Shown piece by piece: positions 7,958 to 17,248 of a stretch of 64,000 bases of DNA. Position 1 is the stretch's first letter. Every line of letters begins with the position of its first letter. The notes under the pieces are model-generated. The model was not told the DNA's origin and did no database searches. It worked only from the letters and a program-made list of their open reading frames with translations. Made by a program: the position numbers and the translations under genes. The DNA is from Halobacteriales archaeon QS_8_69_26 (lineage in GTDB: Archaea > Halobacteriota > Halobacteria > Halobacteriales > SW-7-71-33). The stretch covers positions 1 to 64,000 of the forward strand of contig PXRX01000034.1 of NCBI GenBank assembly GCA_003023195.1, given 5' to 3'.

Positions 7958-9472
7958 TCACGCGGCGCCGGTGACGACCCGGTACTCCTCGTAGTGCGGC
8001 CGGAAGGACAGCCAGAGCCCGTGGCGGCCGGTCACCCGCTCCAGGCGCTCGTCGCCGTCCGCGGCGTGCAGGCCGTCGTGAGCGATCCGCCAGCGCCGTC
8101 CCTCGGCGTCGACGAGGTGGTCGCCCTCGCGTTCGACCGGCAGGGGTGGCGCCTCGTAGACGCCTACGTCGCCGGATTCGAGGACGGCGACCACGTCGCG
8201 CCCGTCTAGGTCGTCGACCACGGGTTCGTGTTCGGCCACCGACTCCTTCGGGAACGCGTGGACGCCATCGGCGGTCTCGACCCCGTAGACGTAGGCCTTG
8301 TCGTCGAGGTCGGTCTCGCCCGGCGGGACGCCCGGGTGGATGGCCCGGGGGTTCTCCCAGTAGTGGCGCTTGATGAACCCCTGGTAGTCGCGGTAGTAGT
8401 CGTAGTCGAAGTCGTAGCCCGTGTCCGGCGACAGCGTGAGGGTGTCCGGGTGGTCCGCGACCCACTCGCCCCACTCGGTTTGTGTGATGGGCATGAAGTC
8501 CAGGGCGACGCCCCCGTCGTCGGCCCTCCCCCTCCCGTCGCCGCCCCACCCGGATCCGGTGTCGGCCCCGTCGCCCCCGTCGCCGGCCAGCGACCGGTGG
8601 CGTTCGAGCATCTCCCCGGCGATCGGTCGGCCGGTCTGCTGGTTCCACAGCGAGGCGGTCTCCTCGTCGTACATCGCCTTGTTGCCCCGCCAGATCAGGC
8701 CCGTCGACCCGAACCCGAGGGGTCGCTCCTCGCCGTCGAGTTCGACCCGGCGGTCGTAGAGGATGGGGGAGTTGCACATCGTACACAGGGAGACACAGAC
8801 CGGGACCCCCTGGAGTTCGGCGTTGACCATCTCGTGGGGGAAGACGACGAAGCGGGGCGTGGCGTAGGCCTGGCCGTTCACCTCGAACCCGTAGACGAGG
8901 TCGTCGTCCTCGACGTAGTCGGCCTCCCCGACCCCGATCCAGTCGGGGCCGTTGAGCGGGTGGAGCGTCGACCGGTCACAGCTCCCCCACCTGATGCGGT
9001 GGAAGTCCTCGACGGTGGGCTCCTGGTCGAGGATGTGGCCCACCAGCGGGTGGTACGAGCGGTAGAAGCGGGTCTTCCAGTCGAGGAAGGCGTCGGTGCC
9101 GCCCAGTGGGTCTATCTCGTCGGCGTGGGTGGTGTACCACGACTCCCACTTGAGCCAGGCCGACTCGGGGTCGTCGTAGTCCGGGTCGGCGACGCCACGC
9201 AGCGCGTCGATCACGCCCGGCCACCGTACCTCGGGGTGGGTCAGGGGGATCGGTGGCTCCTTCTCGCGGAACACCTCCGGGAAGCCGTACTTCTCCCAGC
9301 CGTTGGCGACCGTGTCGAGGTAGATCACCTCCACGAGGTGGGGGACGACGCGTTCGTCGCCGACCTCGGCGAGTTCGGCCAGGGCCGCCTCGTGGGCGTC
9401 GACGTCCTTGACGAGCAGTCGCTCCAGGAGTTCGTGCAGTCGCTCGGGGTCGGTCCTGCCAGTGTCTGCCAT
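7958..9472 (-). CDS. DUF3179 domain protein (504 aa)
   Basis: It has an N-terminal helical domain of about 150 residues followed by the DUF3179 region with its hallmark VSLCTMCNSPILYDR, then GNKAMYDEETASLWNQQTGRPI. An in-frame Gly/Asp-rich insertion (around ADTGSGWGGDG) sits in the middle. DUF3179 has no established biochemical role. The ATG at 9472 starts MADTGRTD. It stands alone, upstream of ppc on the same strand. Confidence 0.85.
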   Translation of the reverse strand: MADTGRTDPERLHELLERLLVKDVDAHEAALAELAEVGDERVVPHLVEVIYLDTVANGWEKYGFPEVFREKEPPIPLTHPEVRWPGVIDALRGVADPDYDDPESAWLKWESWYTTHADEIDPLGGTDAFLDWKTRFYRSYHPLVGHILDQEPTVEDFHRIRWGSCDRSTLHPLNGPDWIGVGEADYVEDDDLVYGFEVNGQAYATPRFVVFPHEMVNAELQGVPVCVSLCTMCNSPILYDRRVELDGEERPLGFGSTGLIWRGNKAMYDEETASLWNQQTGRPIAGEMLERHRSLAGDGGDGADTGSGWGGDGRGRADDGGVALDFMPITQTEWGEWVADHPDTLTLSPDTGYDFDYDYYRDYQGFIKRHYWENPRAIHPGVPPGETDLDDKAYVYGVETADGVHAFPKESVAEHEPVVDDLDGRDVVAVLESGDVGVYEAPPLPVEREGDHLVDAEGRRWRIAHDGLHAADGDERLERVTGRHGLWLSFRPHYEEYRVVTGAA

Positions 9473-9510
9473 GCGGATCGCTACCGGGGCGAGGCGGATA
9501 TAGCTGGCCC

Positions 9511-9594
9511 TTTCCCCGGCTTGCGGATCGGTCGGGGGCGTCGACTGTCGCGTTTCCCCGGTCGACGGATCGGTCGGGCGCGTCGACGGTCGTG
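9511..9594. repeat. 42-bp imperfect tandem repeat, two copies
   Basis: Two 42-bp units beginning TTTCCCCGG start at 9511 and 9553 in the gap between the DUF3179 gene and the ppc stop codon. They differ at a few positions. This is one of several intergenic minisatellite-like tracts in the window. Confidence 0.65.
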
Positions 9595-9681
9595 GTGGAC
9601 CGGCTGGTGGATCAGTCCGACGCGGCGTCCCGGTCGACGGTGACCCGGCCCCGGGCCGTCCGTCCGTACGTGCGCCGGTGG

Positions 9682-12372
9682 TCACCCGGTGTTCTTCATC
9701 CCGGCCGCGATCCCCTTGACGGTGAGCCGGAGGACTCGCTCCTCGGTGTCGGTCCGGTGGGAGAGGTCGAGCAGGCGGGCCTGGAGCAGGTTCAGCGGGT
9801 CGACGTAGGGGTTGCGCCGCTCCAGGCTGTCGGCCAGCCAGTCCCGGGCGACGAGGCGGTCCCGGCCAGTGATCGAAGCGAGGTGATCGACGGAGCGGTC
9901 GTACTCGTCGCTCAACAGCGGGAAGAAGTGGTCCCGGAGGTCCGGGGGCGCGGCGTCGGCGTACTCCGCCGCGATTTCCAGGTCGGTGCGGGCCAGCGCC
10001 AGGGCCATGTTCTCCAGGGTGGTCCGGAAGAACCGCCACTCGTCGTACATCTCCCGGAGGGTGTCGAGGTCGCCACCCGCGTCGAGGTAGGCGTCGACGC
10101 CGGTCCCGAAGGCGAACCACCCGGTGATGATACACCGGCACTGGGTCCAGGAGAACACCCAGGGGATCGTCCGGAGGTCCTCGACGGTGCGCTCGCCGGT
10201 CCGGGAGGCGGGCCGCGACCCGAGGTTGAGGTCCTCGATGACGGTGATGGGCGTCGCCGTCTCGAAGTACTCGACGAACCCCTCGGTCTCGACCAGGTCG
10301 CGGTACGCCTCGCGGGCGGCACCCGCGATGGTTTCCATCGCCTCGACCCATTCCTCGGGCACCTCCGGGTCGCCCTCCGTCAGGGCCTCGTGGCGCGCCC
10401 GGACCTGGGCGTTCAGCATCTGTTCGACGTTGCGCTCGGCGATCCGCGGGTTGCCGTACTTCTCGGAGATGGCCTCGCCCTGTTCGGTGAACCGGACCGG
10501 CCCGGCGACCGCGTCCCGGGGGAGCGCCAGGAGTGCCTCGTTCATCGGGCCGCCGCCCCGCGAAATGGACCCGCCCCGCCCGTGGAACAGCGTCACGGTC
10601 ACGTCGTAGTCCTCGGCGATCCGGGCCAGGCGGCGCTGGTTGCGGTACAGCGACCAGTTGGCGGCGACGAAACCGTTCTCCTTGTTCGAGTCCGAGTAGC
10701 CCAGCATCACCTCCTGGGTGTCCCCCCGGGCCGAGAGCGCCGCGCGGTAGGCCTCGTTCTCGAAGAGGGTCCCGACGATCCGGCGCGCCCCCGAGAGGGC
10801 GCTCTCGGTCTCCAGCAGGGGGACCACGTCGATCCCACAGTAGTCGGGGAGGTCGACGACCCCGGCCTGGTCGGCCAGGAACAGCACCTCGAGGACGTGG
10901 CTCGGCTCCTCGGTCATGCTGATGCAGTAGACGTCCACCGCCTGGGCCCCGTACTCGCGGTGCCAGTCGGACAGCGCCGCGAACCGGTCGAGCACCCGGG
11001 TCGGCGTCTCCCCGAGGTCGGTGGTGTTCGTGACGTCGATCACCGGGTCCTCGTCGAGGATGGCCTCGGTCAGGAGGGCCTGGCGCCCGGCCTCGTCGCG
11101 GTCCAGGTAGTCGATCCCTTCCCGGGCCAGGGCCGCGCCGACGGCCTCGGTGTGGTTCTCGCGGTGGTCCCGCAGGTCCATGCTCGCCAGGTCGAACCCG
11201 AAGGTCTCGACCGTCCGACGGAGCGGGTCGAGGTGGGCCGCGACGACGGTGTCGCCGCCGTCTCCCGAGAGGCTCTCGGCGATGGCGTCCAGGTCCGCGA
11301 GCAGTTCGTCGGCGTCCGCGTAGCCGCCGGGCCGGACGTCGCCGACGCGGTCCAGTCGCTCGCGCATCAGTTCGACCTTCTGGCGGTACGGCTCGCCACG
11401 GTAGCGGTCCTCGACCCGGTCGGCGACCCCCGGGAGTCGCTCGCGGTCGGCCGACAGCGATCCGACGAACGCCTCGCCCAGGTCGGTCCGGTCGCCGTCG
11501 TGGCTCAGCGCGCCCGAGAGCCGCTCCAGGTCGTCCCGGTACCGGTCGAGCGCGGCCGCCCGCTGGGCGGCCAGCGTCTCGGCGGTCACGTCGGGGGTGA
11601 CGTAGGGGTTGCCGTCGCGGTCGCTCCCCGCCCAGGTCCGGAAGCCCACCAGTTCGGGCACCTCGACCGGCTCGTCGAGTTCGGCCGACAGCGCCGCCTC
11701 GAACTCGTCGTAGACCTCCCCGACGACGTCGATCAGGGTGTTCTCCAGGTACCACCGGACGTTGCGCGCCTCGTCGGTCGGCTCCGGTGCCCGCTCCCGG
11801 ATCTGCCGGGTCTCCCAGAGGGTCTCCACCTCGGCCGCCAGGTCGCGTTCGACGTGTCGGCGCTCCTTGTCCGTGTGCGAGCGTTCGTCCAGTCGCTCCA
11901 GGGTGTCCGCGACCGACCGGAGCTTCGCCTTCACCGTCTTGCGGCGCGCCTCCGTGGGGTGGGCAGTGAACGTCGGTTCGACGAGGACGTCGTCCAGTAC
12001 CCGCTCGACGGTCTCCCGGTCGCTCCCCGCGAGTGCCGCCACGGCCTCCTCCAGTCCGTGCTCTATCGACCCCTCCTGGGAGGCCCGCCGGATCGCACGG
12101 ACCCGTTCGCGCTCCTCCGCGAGGTTGATCAGTTCGAAGTAGGTGGTAAAGGCCCGGGCGACCACCGAGGCCCGGTCGGCGTCGAGGCCGTCCAGGGCGT
12201 CCCTGAGGTCGGCCCGCGAGTCGGCCTCGCCCCGCCGGTAGTCGATGGCGCCGGTCCGCAGTCGCTCGACCGTCTCGAACGCCGCCCGCGACTCCCGCGC
12301 CTCGATTACCTCGCCGAGCAGTTCCCCCAGTTCCCGGACGTCCTGGCGGATCCCCCTGTCGTGTAACTCCAT
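9682..12372 (-). CDS. ppc: Phosphoenolpyruvate carboxylase (896 aa)
   Basis: Carboxylates PEP to oxaloacetate, an anaplerotic reaction in the cytoplasm. It has full family length with the signature TFTAHPTEA (catalytic His138), GYSDSNKENG, the FHGRGGS.SRGGGP loop and a C-terminus ending MKNTG, as in bacterial-type PEPC. The ATG at 12372 is the natural start (MELHDRGIRQDV). A PEP synthase gene is at 55.5 kb in the same window, so enzymes making and consuming PEP lie close together. Confidence 0.96.
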   Translation of the reverse strand: MELHDRGIRQDVRELGELLGEVIEARESRAAFETVERLRTGAIDYRRGEADSRADLRDALDGLDADRASVVARAFTTYFELINLAEERERVRAIRRASQEGSIEHGLEEAVAALAGSDRETVERVLDDVLVEPTFTAHPTEARRKTVKAKLRSVADTLERLDERSHTDKERRHVERDLAAEVETLWETRQIRERAPEPTDEARNVRWYLENTLIDVVGEVYDEFEAALSAELDEPVEVPELVGFRTWAGSDRDGNPYVTPDVTAETLAAQRAAALDRYRDDLERLSGALSHDGDRTDLGEAFVGSLSADRERLPGVADRVEDRYRGEPYRQKVELMRERLDRVGDVRPGGYADADELLADLDAIAESLSGDGGDTVVAAHLDPLRRTVETFGFDLASMDLRDHRENHTEAVGAALAREGIDYLDRDEAGRQALLTEAILDEDPVIDVTNTTDLGETPTRVLDRFAALSDWHREYGAQAVDVYCISMTEEPSHVLEVLFLADQAGVVDLPDYCGIDVVPLLETESALSGARRIVGTLFENEAYRAALSARGDTQEVMLGYSDSNKENGFVAANWSLYRNQRRLARIAEDYDVTVTLFHGRGGSISRGGGPMNEALLALPRDAVAGPVRFTEQGEAISEKYGNPRIAERNVEQMLNAQVRARHEALTEGDPEVPEEWVEAMETIAGAAREAYRDLVETEGFVEYFETATPITVIEDLNLGSRPASRTGERTVEDLRTIPWVFSWTQCRCIITGWFAFGTGVDAYLDAGGDLDTLREMYDEWRFFRTTLENMALALARTDLEIAAEYADAAPPDLRDHFFPLLSDEYDRSVDHLASITGRDRLVARDWLADSLERRNPYVDPLNLLQARLLDLSHRTDTEERVLRLTVKGIAAGMKNTG

Positions 12373-12499
12373 CGATCACCGTGGGGGTACCGACCACCAA
12401 AAACGTCCGGAACGGCTCAATACTTCCGCGGTCGCGGCGCTCGCGGGGGAACTGGCGCTCGCGGCGGGCGGGCAGTCCGACCGGACGAGCGATCCGGGG

Positions 12500-12793
12500 T
12501 TACCGGACCCGGACCCGGAGGTCCTCGTCACAGGAGACGGTGACCTCGACGTCCTCGACCGGGAACGTGACCGTCCAGGTCAGCGGGTTTCCCGCCCCGT
12601 CGCGGGCCAGGCGGGCGAGGGACTCGGTGTCGACGTGTTCGTAGAGTTTGAACTCGATGTCGGTCGGGTCCTCGTCCCTGAGGGCCGCCACGGCGTCGAC
12701 GATGGCGTTCGTGAGAGCCGTCTCGGTGGGGGTCGAAACCCGCCGCGTCACGTCGTCGGTGCCCCCGCGCGACCCCTTGGATTTGGTCGCCAT
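12500..12793 (-). CDS. HalOD1-type small protein (97 aa)
   Basis: The sequence ETALTNAIVDAVAALRDEDPTDIEFKLYEHVDTESL fits the HalOD1 output domain, found in haloarchaeal signalling proteins and as small stand-alone proteins. A basic Ser/Gly-rich N-terminus precedes it and a beta-strand tail follows. The role is presumed regulatory and is otherwise unknown. An AT-rich stretch at 12888-12920 may hold its promoter. Confidence 0.75.
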   Translation of the reverse strand: MATKSKGSRGGTDDVTRRVSTPTETALTNAIVDAVAALRDEDPTDIEFKLYEHVDTESLARLARDGAGNPLTWTVTFPVEDVEVTVSCDEDLRVRVR

Positions 12794-13010
12794 GCGTGGG
12801 TCACCGGTAGCCCCGGAACCCGTATAACCGGTACCGACGGTGGACCGGGATTCACCGGAATTTCGCGGACGTCGGCGGATCGGCCAGAAGAATTAAATAC
12901 AATAGGTTTTCTTTACCCTCGATTGAAACGTCGGCGGGCCGGATCCCCGGGGAGTAGGGGGTCCCTGCCGTCGGATTCGCGGCTGTCGGCGTGGTCGCAG
13001 AGGTCCGCCG

Positions 13011-14279
13011 TCAGTAGTCGATCCTGGTTATCTCCTCGACGGGCCACTGGCTGAGGACTTCGACGCCGTCGTCCCGGACGACGACCATCTCCTCGACCCG
13101 GACGCCCTGGCGGTCGGCCGGCTCCTGGGTCTCGACGGCCATCGTCATGCCCTCCTCTATCTCGATGGGGTGGTCGTGGCTGATCCCCCGCCAGATCAGC
13201 GGCACCTCGTACAGCTGGAGGCCGAGGCCGTGGGCCCAGTGGTTGGTGGTCATCTCCCAGTACTCGTCGGCACCGTACCAGTCCACGTGCTCGCCCTCGC
13301 GGTCGGGGAACCCCTCGGCTATCTCGTCGGTGGTCACCCCGGGTTCGATCCGGTCGAGCACGTCGTAGAGGTTGTCCACGGCCGTCTCGTAGGCGTCCTG
13401 CTGGGCCCGGGTCGGCTCCCCCATGGAGAAGGTACGGTAGTAGCACGAGCGATAGCCGAGGTAGCCGATGTTGTAGAAGTCGGCGTAGACCAGGTCGCCC
13501 GGTCGGATCGCGCGGTCGGTCGTGTTGGCCTGGTGCTTGGGCCAGGTGTTCGGCCCGGAGGTGAGGTACCCCCCGCCGACGAACGCGCCGTGGGACCAGA
13601 GTTCCCGCACCGCCTCGCCCCACACCTCGTTCTCGCGCTTGCCGGGCCGGGCGGTCTCCGTGATGCGCTGGAACCCCGCCTCGCAGACGGCGGCGACCTG
13701 TCGGAGGCACTCTACCTCGTCCCGGGTCTTGATCTTGCGGGCGTCCTCCATGACCCGCGAGCACTCCTCTGCCCGGACGTCGACGTTGCGGTCCTCGAAC
13801 GTCTCCACGAGGGCGGGGTTGGCGACGTCGATTCCCATCGGTTCCTTGTCGACGCCGTACTCCCGCATCGCCTCGTGGACGGTGTCGGCCATCGTCTCCA
13901 GGAGGAACGCGCGGGCCGAGTCCCGGCCCGACGCCCGCGGGACGTTCCCCAGGCCGGGGCAGGCGTACCGGACGTCCTCCAGCCACGGGCAGTTGAACCG
14001 CTGGTTGGAGGCGTGGTCGGCGGTGTCCCAGTGGACGATCGAACCGTCCTCCACCAGCAGGGTGTAGTGGTCCGCGCCGGACCCGCCGGTCATCGCCAGG
14101 CCCGTCACGTACCGGACGTTCGGGTCGTTGATCAGCAGCATCGACCCCAGCCCCGCCTCGCGCATCCGTTCGAGGGCCTTCTGCTTGCGCTGGCGGCGCA
14201 TCCGCTTCACGTCGATGCGCTCCTCCCAGTCGACGGCCTGGGTGCCCCGCGTGCCCTCCATGAAGCTACGTTCGTACAT
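13011..14279 (-). CDS. M24-family metallopeptidase homologue with an altered metal site (422 aa)
   Basis: A pita-bread fold protein of the aminopeptidase P/creatinase type: an N-terminal creatinase-like domain, then the M24 domain with RPGDLVYADFYNIGYLGY, the His motif HWAHGLGLQLYEVP, Glu in EEGMTMAVET and Glu in VRVEEMVVV. The second metal Asp of the usual DxxRTF segment is replaced (RSCYYRTF). Some members of this fold act as lyases or hydrolases on non-peptide substrates, so a different chemistry is possible. The ATG at 14279 begins MYERSFMEGTRG. Confidence 0.82.
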   Translation of the reverse strand: MYERSFMEGTRGTQAVDWEERIDVKRMRRQRKQKALERMREAGLGSMLLINDPNVRYVTGLAMTGGSGADHYTLLVEDGSIVHWDTADHASNQRFNCPWLEDVRYACPGLGNVPRASGRDSARAFLLETMADTVHEAMREYGVDKEPMGIDVANPALVETFEDRNVDVRAEECSRVMEDARKIKTRDEVECLRQVAAVCEAGFQRITETARPGKRENEVWGEAVRELWSHGAFVGGGYLTSGPNTWPKHQANTTDRAIRPGDLVYADFYNIGYLGYRSCYYRTFSMGEPTRAQQDAYETAVDNLYDVLDRIEPGVTTDEIAEGFPDREGEHVDWYGADEYWEMTTNHWAHGLGLQLYEVPLIWRGISHDHPIEIEEGMTMAVETQEPADRQGVRVEEMVVVRDDGVEVLSQWPVEEITRIDY

Positions 14280-14367
14280 CGTCCGCCGGTTCGGCGGGGA
14301 CGACCTTAACTCGGGTGGGAACGACCCGTCCGGGGGACGGTCCGATCCCCCACGGATCGGGTCGGCC

Positions 14368-14435
14368 CGTGGGTCGATCCGGTCCATGGGTCGATCCGGT
14401 CCATGGGTCGATCCGGTCCATGGGTTGGTCCCGTC
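14368..14435. repeat. 17-bp tandem repeat, four copies
   Basis: The unit CATGGGTCGATCCGGTC recurs at 14368, 14385, 14402 and 14419; the first and last copies are diverged. It lies in the 5' region of the M24 gene. Confidence 0.85.
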
Positions 14436-14596
14436 TGTGGATCTGCCCGGCCGAACGTCCTCCCGGCGCGCGAGGAACGCGCGAGGGACGACCGACCGTC
14501 GACCGGCGGGACCGGGACCGAAGGAACCGGGAACGCCGGGAGACGGGAGGGAGTCGGCTGGGGAGGGAGTGGCGACCCCCCCGGCGTTCGGACCCG

Positions 14597-14797
14597 CCCG
14601 GTCCCCCGGATGCCAGTCCCGTGGTGTCCCGGGTGCCGGTCCCCCTGGTCCCCCGGATGCCAGTCCCGTGGTGTCCCGGGTGCCGGTCCCCCTGGTCTCC
14701 CGGATGCCAGTCCCGTGGTGTCCCGGGTGCCGGTCCCCCCTGGTCTCCCGTATGCCGGTCCCGTGGTGTCCGGGGTGCCCGTCGCGTATTTCACCCC
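14597..14797. repeat. 47-bp tandem repeat, about four copies
   Basis: Units containing ATGCCAGTCCCGTGGTGTC start at 14610, 14657, 14704 and 14752, giving periods of 47, 47 and 48 bp. The copies are nearly identical, so the array is recent or homogenised. It lies just upstream of the VOC protein gene. Confidence 0.9.
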
Positions 14798-14816
14798 GCC
14801 CGCCGTAGACGGGGGC

Positions 14817-15326
14817 ATGTCAGACGACGCCGGAACGGCCGCGTCCCACGGCGTCCCCATCCGCGTCGACCACGTGGGGATCGCCGTCCGGTCGGTGGCC
14901 GACGCCGAACCGGTCCTGCAGGCGCTGGGCTGTGAGAAGCTCCTCGACGAGACGGTCGAGGGCCGGTTCAGGTGGGTCTACTACCGGCTGGGCGACGCCT
15001 CCCGGGTGGAGTTGATCGAACCCGTCGCCGAGGGATCCTTTCTCACCGACTACCTCGACGACCACGGCCCGGGCCTGCACCACGTCACCCTCGAAGTGGC
15101 CGACATCGACGCCGTCATCGAGGGCCTGGAGGCCGCCGGCCTCCGGGTCGTGGCCCGCCGGGAGTTCGACGACTGGACCGAGGCGTTCGTCTCGCCGCGC
15201 AACCCAACCGGCACCCTGTTCCAGTTGATGGAGTACCACGACGGGTGGGCCGGGGGCCGCCTGCCCCCGGAGGAACTGTACGTCAACGGCCTGCCCGTCG
15301 CCGAGGCCCAGGGGGGATCCGGATGA
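14817..15326 (+). CDS. VOC-family protein, methylmalonyl-CoA epimerase-like (169 aa)
   Basis: The protein reads as a vicinal-oxygen-chelate module: RVDHVGIAVRSVADAE with a metal-type His, then GPGLHHVTLEVADIDAVI with a second His, and a terminal Glu region (FQLMEYHDG). This spacing is typical of methylmalonyl-CoA epimerases, which interconvert (R)- and (S)-methylmalonyl-CoA. It is longer than the usual 130-140 aa because of a C-terminal tail. No mutase gene is in the window, so the substrate is uncertain. Confidence 0.7.
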   Translation: MSDDAGTAASHGVPIRVDHVGIAVRSVADAEPVLQALGCEKLLDETVEGRFRWVYYRLGDASRVELIEPVAEGSFLTDYLDDHGPGLHHVTLEVADIDAVIEGLEAAGLRVVARREFDDWTEAFVSPRNPTGTLFQLMEYHDGWAGGRLPPEELYVNGLPVAEAQGGSG

Positions 15327-15408
15327 ACCGCCGGATCCGGACGCCGGCCCTCGGCGGTGGGACCCGTGTGACCCGTCAGGCGCCGGCCTCCGCCGGGGAG
15401 GGATCCCG

Positions 15409-15942
15409 ATGACGGTGTCCGACGAGACCCGCGAACGCGTCGCCTCGGACCCCTACTGCGACTACCTGGGGATCGAACTGGTCGAACTGTCGGAGGGCCA
15501 CGCGCGGACTCGCCTGGCGGTAACGGACGACCTGCTGAACTTCCACGGGACGCCCCACGGCGGGGCGGTCTACTCGCTGGCCGACGCCGCCTTCGCGGCC
15601 GCCTCGAACTCACACGACGAGACGGCGGTGGCCCTGGAGGTGAACATGTCCTACCTCGACGCCGTCGAGACGGGGACGACGCTGGTCGCGGACGCCGAGG
15701 AAACCCACCGCACCCGCCGGACCGCCGAGTACGAGGTGGTCGTGCGCCGGACGGGATCCGGCGGCGATGGCGGTGGATCCGGCGACGGGAGTGGATCCGG
15801 CGACGGGAGTGGATCCGGCGACGGGAGCGCCAGGGATGGATCCGTCGACGGGAACGCCGGGAGTGGATCCGGCGGCGGGAGCGGGGGATCGGAGGACGGC
15901 GAGCGCGTGGCGACGTTCCGGGGTCGGGTGTACCGACCCTGA
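15409..15942 (+). CDS. PaaI-type hotdog thioesterase with a Gly/Ser/Asp repeat insertion (177 aa)
   Basis: Residues 1-110 are a hotdog thioesterase with the active-site pattern NFHGTPHGGAVYSLADAAF, as in PaaI-family acyl-CoA thioesterases. A low-complexity stretch (GSGDGSGSGDGSGSGDGS) of about 45 residues follows, then the final strand ATFRGRVYRP. The insertion is encoded by 18-bp repeats around 15776-15830 and splits the last beta strand from the fold, presumably as a flexible loop. It follows the VOC gene on the same strand and may be co-transcribed. Confidence 0.82.
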   Translation: MTVSDETRERVASDPYCDYLGIELVELSEGHARTRLAVTDDLLNFHGTPHGGAVYSLADAAFAAASNSHDETAVALEVNMSYLDAVETGTTLVADAEETHRTRRTAEYEVVVRRTGSGGDGGGSGDGSGSGDGSGSGDGSARDGSVDGNAGSGSGGGSGGSEDGERVATFRGRVYRP

Positions 15943-15989
15943 ACGGCCGACGGGCGACGGAGCAGGGGGCCGAGTGATCGACGAGGGCG

Positions 15990-16009
15990 TTACAGTAACT
16001 TTACTGTAA
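15990..16009. promoter_or_regulatory. Paired TTACWGTAA dyad, copy 2
   Basis: TTACAGTAA-CT-TTACTGTAA, with both half-sites perfect. It lies between two convergent gene ends (stops at 15942 and 16086), so it cannot be an ordinary promoter element of either flanking gene. Confidence 0.75.
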
Positions 16010-16085
16010 GGCGATCCCCGGACCGGTACGTCCCTGCCACGGGACAGGACCGGGGCAGGGCGGCCCGTCCGGGGCCGGCGGAGGG

Positions 16086-16712
16086 TCAGGTCTCGCTGTT
16101 CGCCCAGAATATCCCGTAGGCCATCGCCAGCAGTACCTCGGCCGGGACCGGGCACCGGCCCAGCGACACGTCCATGCTGTAGAACAGGCCGTCCTGGTTG
16201 ACGGAGAGGTCGCCGATCCCCGACCCGTCGGCACCGGTCAGCGCGTACTCGGGGTAGACCAGACCCGACAGCGACCACTGGCGCTTCGCGGTCGCCCAGG
16301 GGTTCCCGTCGGGGTCCGAGAGGTCCCACGTGGTCATCAGGAAGCTCGACCCGTCCCAGGTCCCGAGGACGTCCCCGGTGGCGACCTCCTGGAGGGTGAC
16401 GCCGGTTCCGACCATGTACCCCTCGCGCTCGTACGCCATGAGCGGCGTCCCGTCGGGCGACCGGAACAGGAACTGGCGACCGCTCGGGGACAGCCCTTCC
16501 ATCGCCCGCCGGTCGTCGACGACCTCCATGACGGTGGTCCCGTCCGCCCGTACGATGTCGTGGAGGTGCCAGATCGCCTCGTCGCCCTCGCCGCTCCCCG
16601 AGGTGAGGTTGCTCAGTTGTGCGCTCGCGTCCCGTCGCCACTCCGAGGCGACGATCCTGTAGTCGCCGGGGGCGAGGTCGATGGCCGAAACCCCGTTCGT
16701 GTCACTCGTCAC
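16086..16712 (-). CDS. LURP-one/scramblase-like protein, tentative (208 aa)
   Basis: A beta-rich soluble protein with repeated strand-turn patterns such as FLFRSPDGTPLMAYE, TGVTLQEVATGDVLGTW and DPDGNPWATAKRQWS, reminiscent of the tubby-like beta barrel of LURP-one and phospholipid scramblase relatives. No signal peptide is visible. The family call rests on pattern only. Its neighbour upstream is a membrane-linked winged-helix gene in the same orientation. Confidence 0.55.
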   Translation of the reverse strand: MTSDTNGVSAIDLAPGDYRIVASEWRRDASAQLSNLTSGSGEGDEAIWHLHDIVRADGTTVMEVVDDRRAMEGLSPSGRQFLFRSPDGTPLMAYEREGYMVGTGVTLQEVATGDVLGTWDGSSFLMTTWDLSDPDGNPWATAKRQWSLSGLVYPEYALTGADGSGIGDLSVNQDGLFYSMDVSLGRCPVPAEVLLAMAYGIFWANSET

Positions 16713-16771
16713 CGGTTCTCACTCGACTATCCTCCCAGTTTTCCGACGGTCCTATTAAATGTCCGGGGGGA

Positions 16772-17248
16772 TCACTCCAGGTCGTAGACGACGACCTGGG
16801 GGCGGACGGTGGCCGTGTAGACCGACATCTCCCGGCCGCGGCTGGAGTACTCGGTGTCCACCTCGGCGATGGCGCCCGCGTCGTGGAGGTTGTCGAGGTG
16901 GTAGTGGACGTTCTGGACCGAGGTGTCGACGGCGTCGGCGAGTTCCGGGGCGGTCCGTGGCTCCTCGCTCACCTCCCGGAGGACGTCCCTGGCCGTCGCC
17001 GCGGAGAGGACGTCGAACAGGTCGCCGGCCCGTTCGTCGTCAACCTCGACGACTTCCGGATCGGATCGCTTGGGCGTCTCGCGGTCGCCGGCGAACGGGA
17101 ATATCGAGGAGGGCGAGAGCCTGGCGGGGACGAGACACCCGGTCGAGCAGTCCCCGACCGCCGGGGCGTCGGCGACGGCGTCCGACGCCGAGAGCGACTG
17201 GCCGATGGGGACCAGGAGCGCCGCGGGACTCACCGCCAGGAGGACCAC
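16772..17248 (-). CDS. ArsR-type winged-helix protein with an N-terminal membrane segment (158 aa)
   Basis: The second half is a clear ArsR-type winged helix: LFDVLSAATARDVLREV, TAPELADAVDTSVQNVHYHLDNL and a wing ending YSSRGREMSVY. The first 20 residues are hydrophobic (LLAVSPAALLVPIG), and the open frame continues upstream with AVLAVVVVLL but without a normal start codon. A nearby ATG (around 17319) is in a different frame. The start is therefore uncertain and another one-base frameshift is possible. If membrane-anchored, it may sense at the cell surface. Confidence 0.65.
   Translation of the reverse strand: MVLLAVSPAALLVPIGQSLSASDAVADAPAVGDCSTGCLVPARLSPSSIFPFAGDRETPKRSDPEVVEVDDERAGDLFDVLSAATARDVLREVSEEPRTAPELADAVDTSVQNVHYHLDNLHDAGAIAEVDTEYSSRGREMSVYTATVRPQVVVYDLE

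Larger units (their letters stand above)
14280..14816. other. Repeat-filled intergenic region
   Basis: About 540 bp without a credible gene. It contains a 17-bp tandem repeat (14368-14435) and a 47-bp tandem repeat (14597-14797) on either side of GC-rich unique sequence. The second repeat ends about 20 bp before the VOC gene's start codon. Confidence 0.7.

Noticed and set aside
9592-12366. Open plus-strand frame of 924 codons opposite ppc
   Set aside because: No domain or sensible composition; a codon-bias shadow of PEP carboxylase.
7958-12400. Very long open frame (1480 codons) on the minus strand
   Set aside because: It is an artefact of high GC: only the last 504 codons are the DUF3179 protein, and the rest is antiphase to ppc, whose frame has clear PEPC motifs.
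14597-14797. 47-bp repeats as a CRISPR array
   Set aside because: No spacer sequence between units and each unit is nearly identical throughout.
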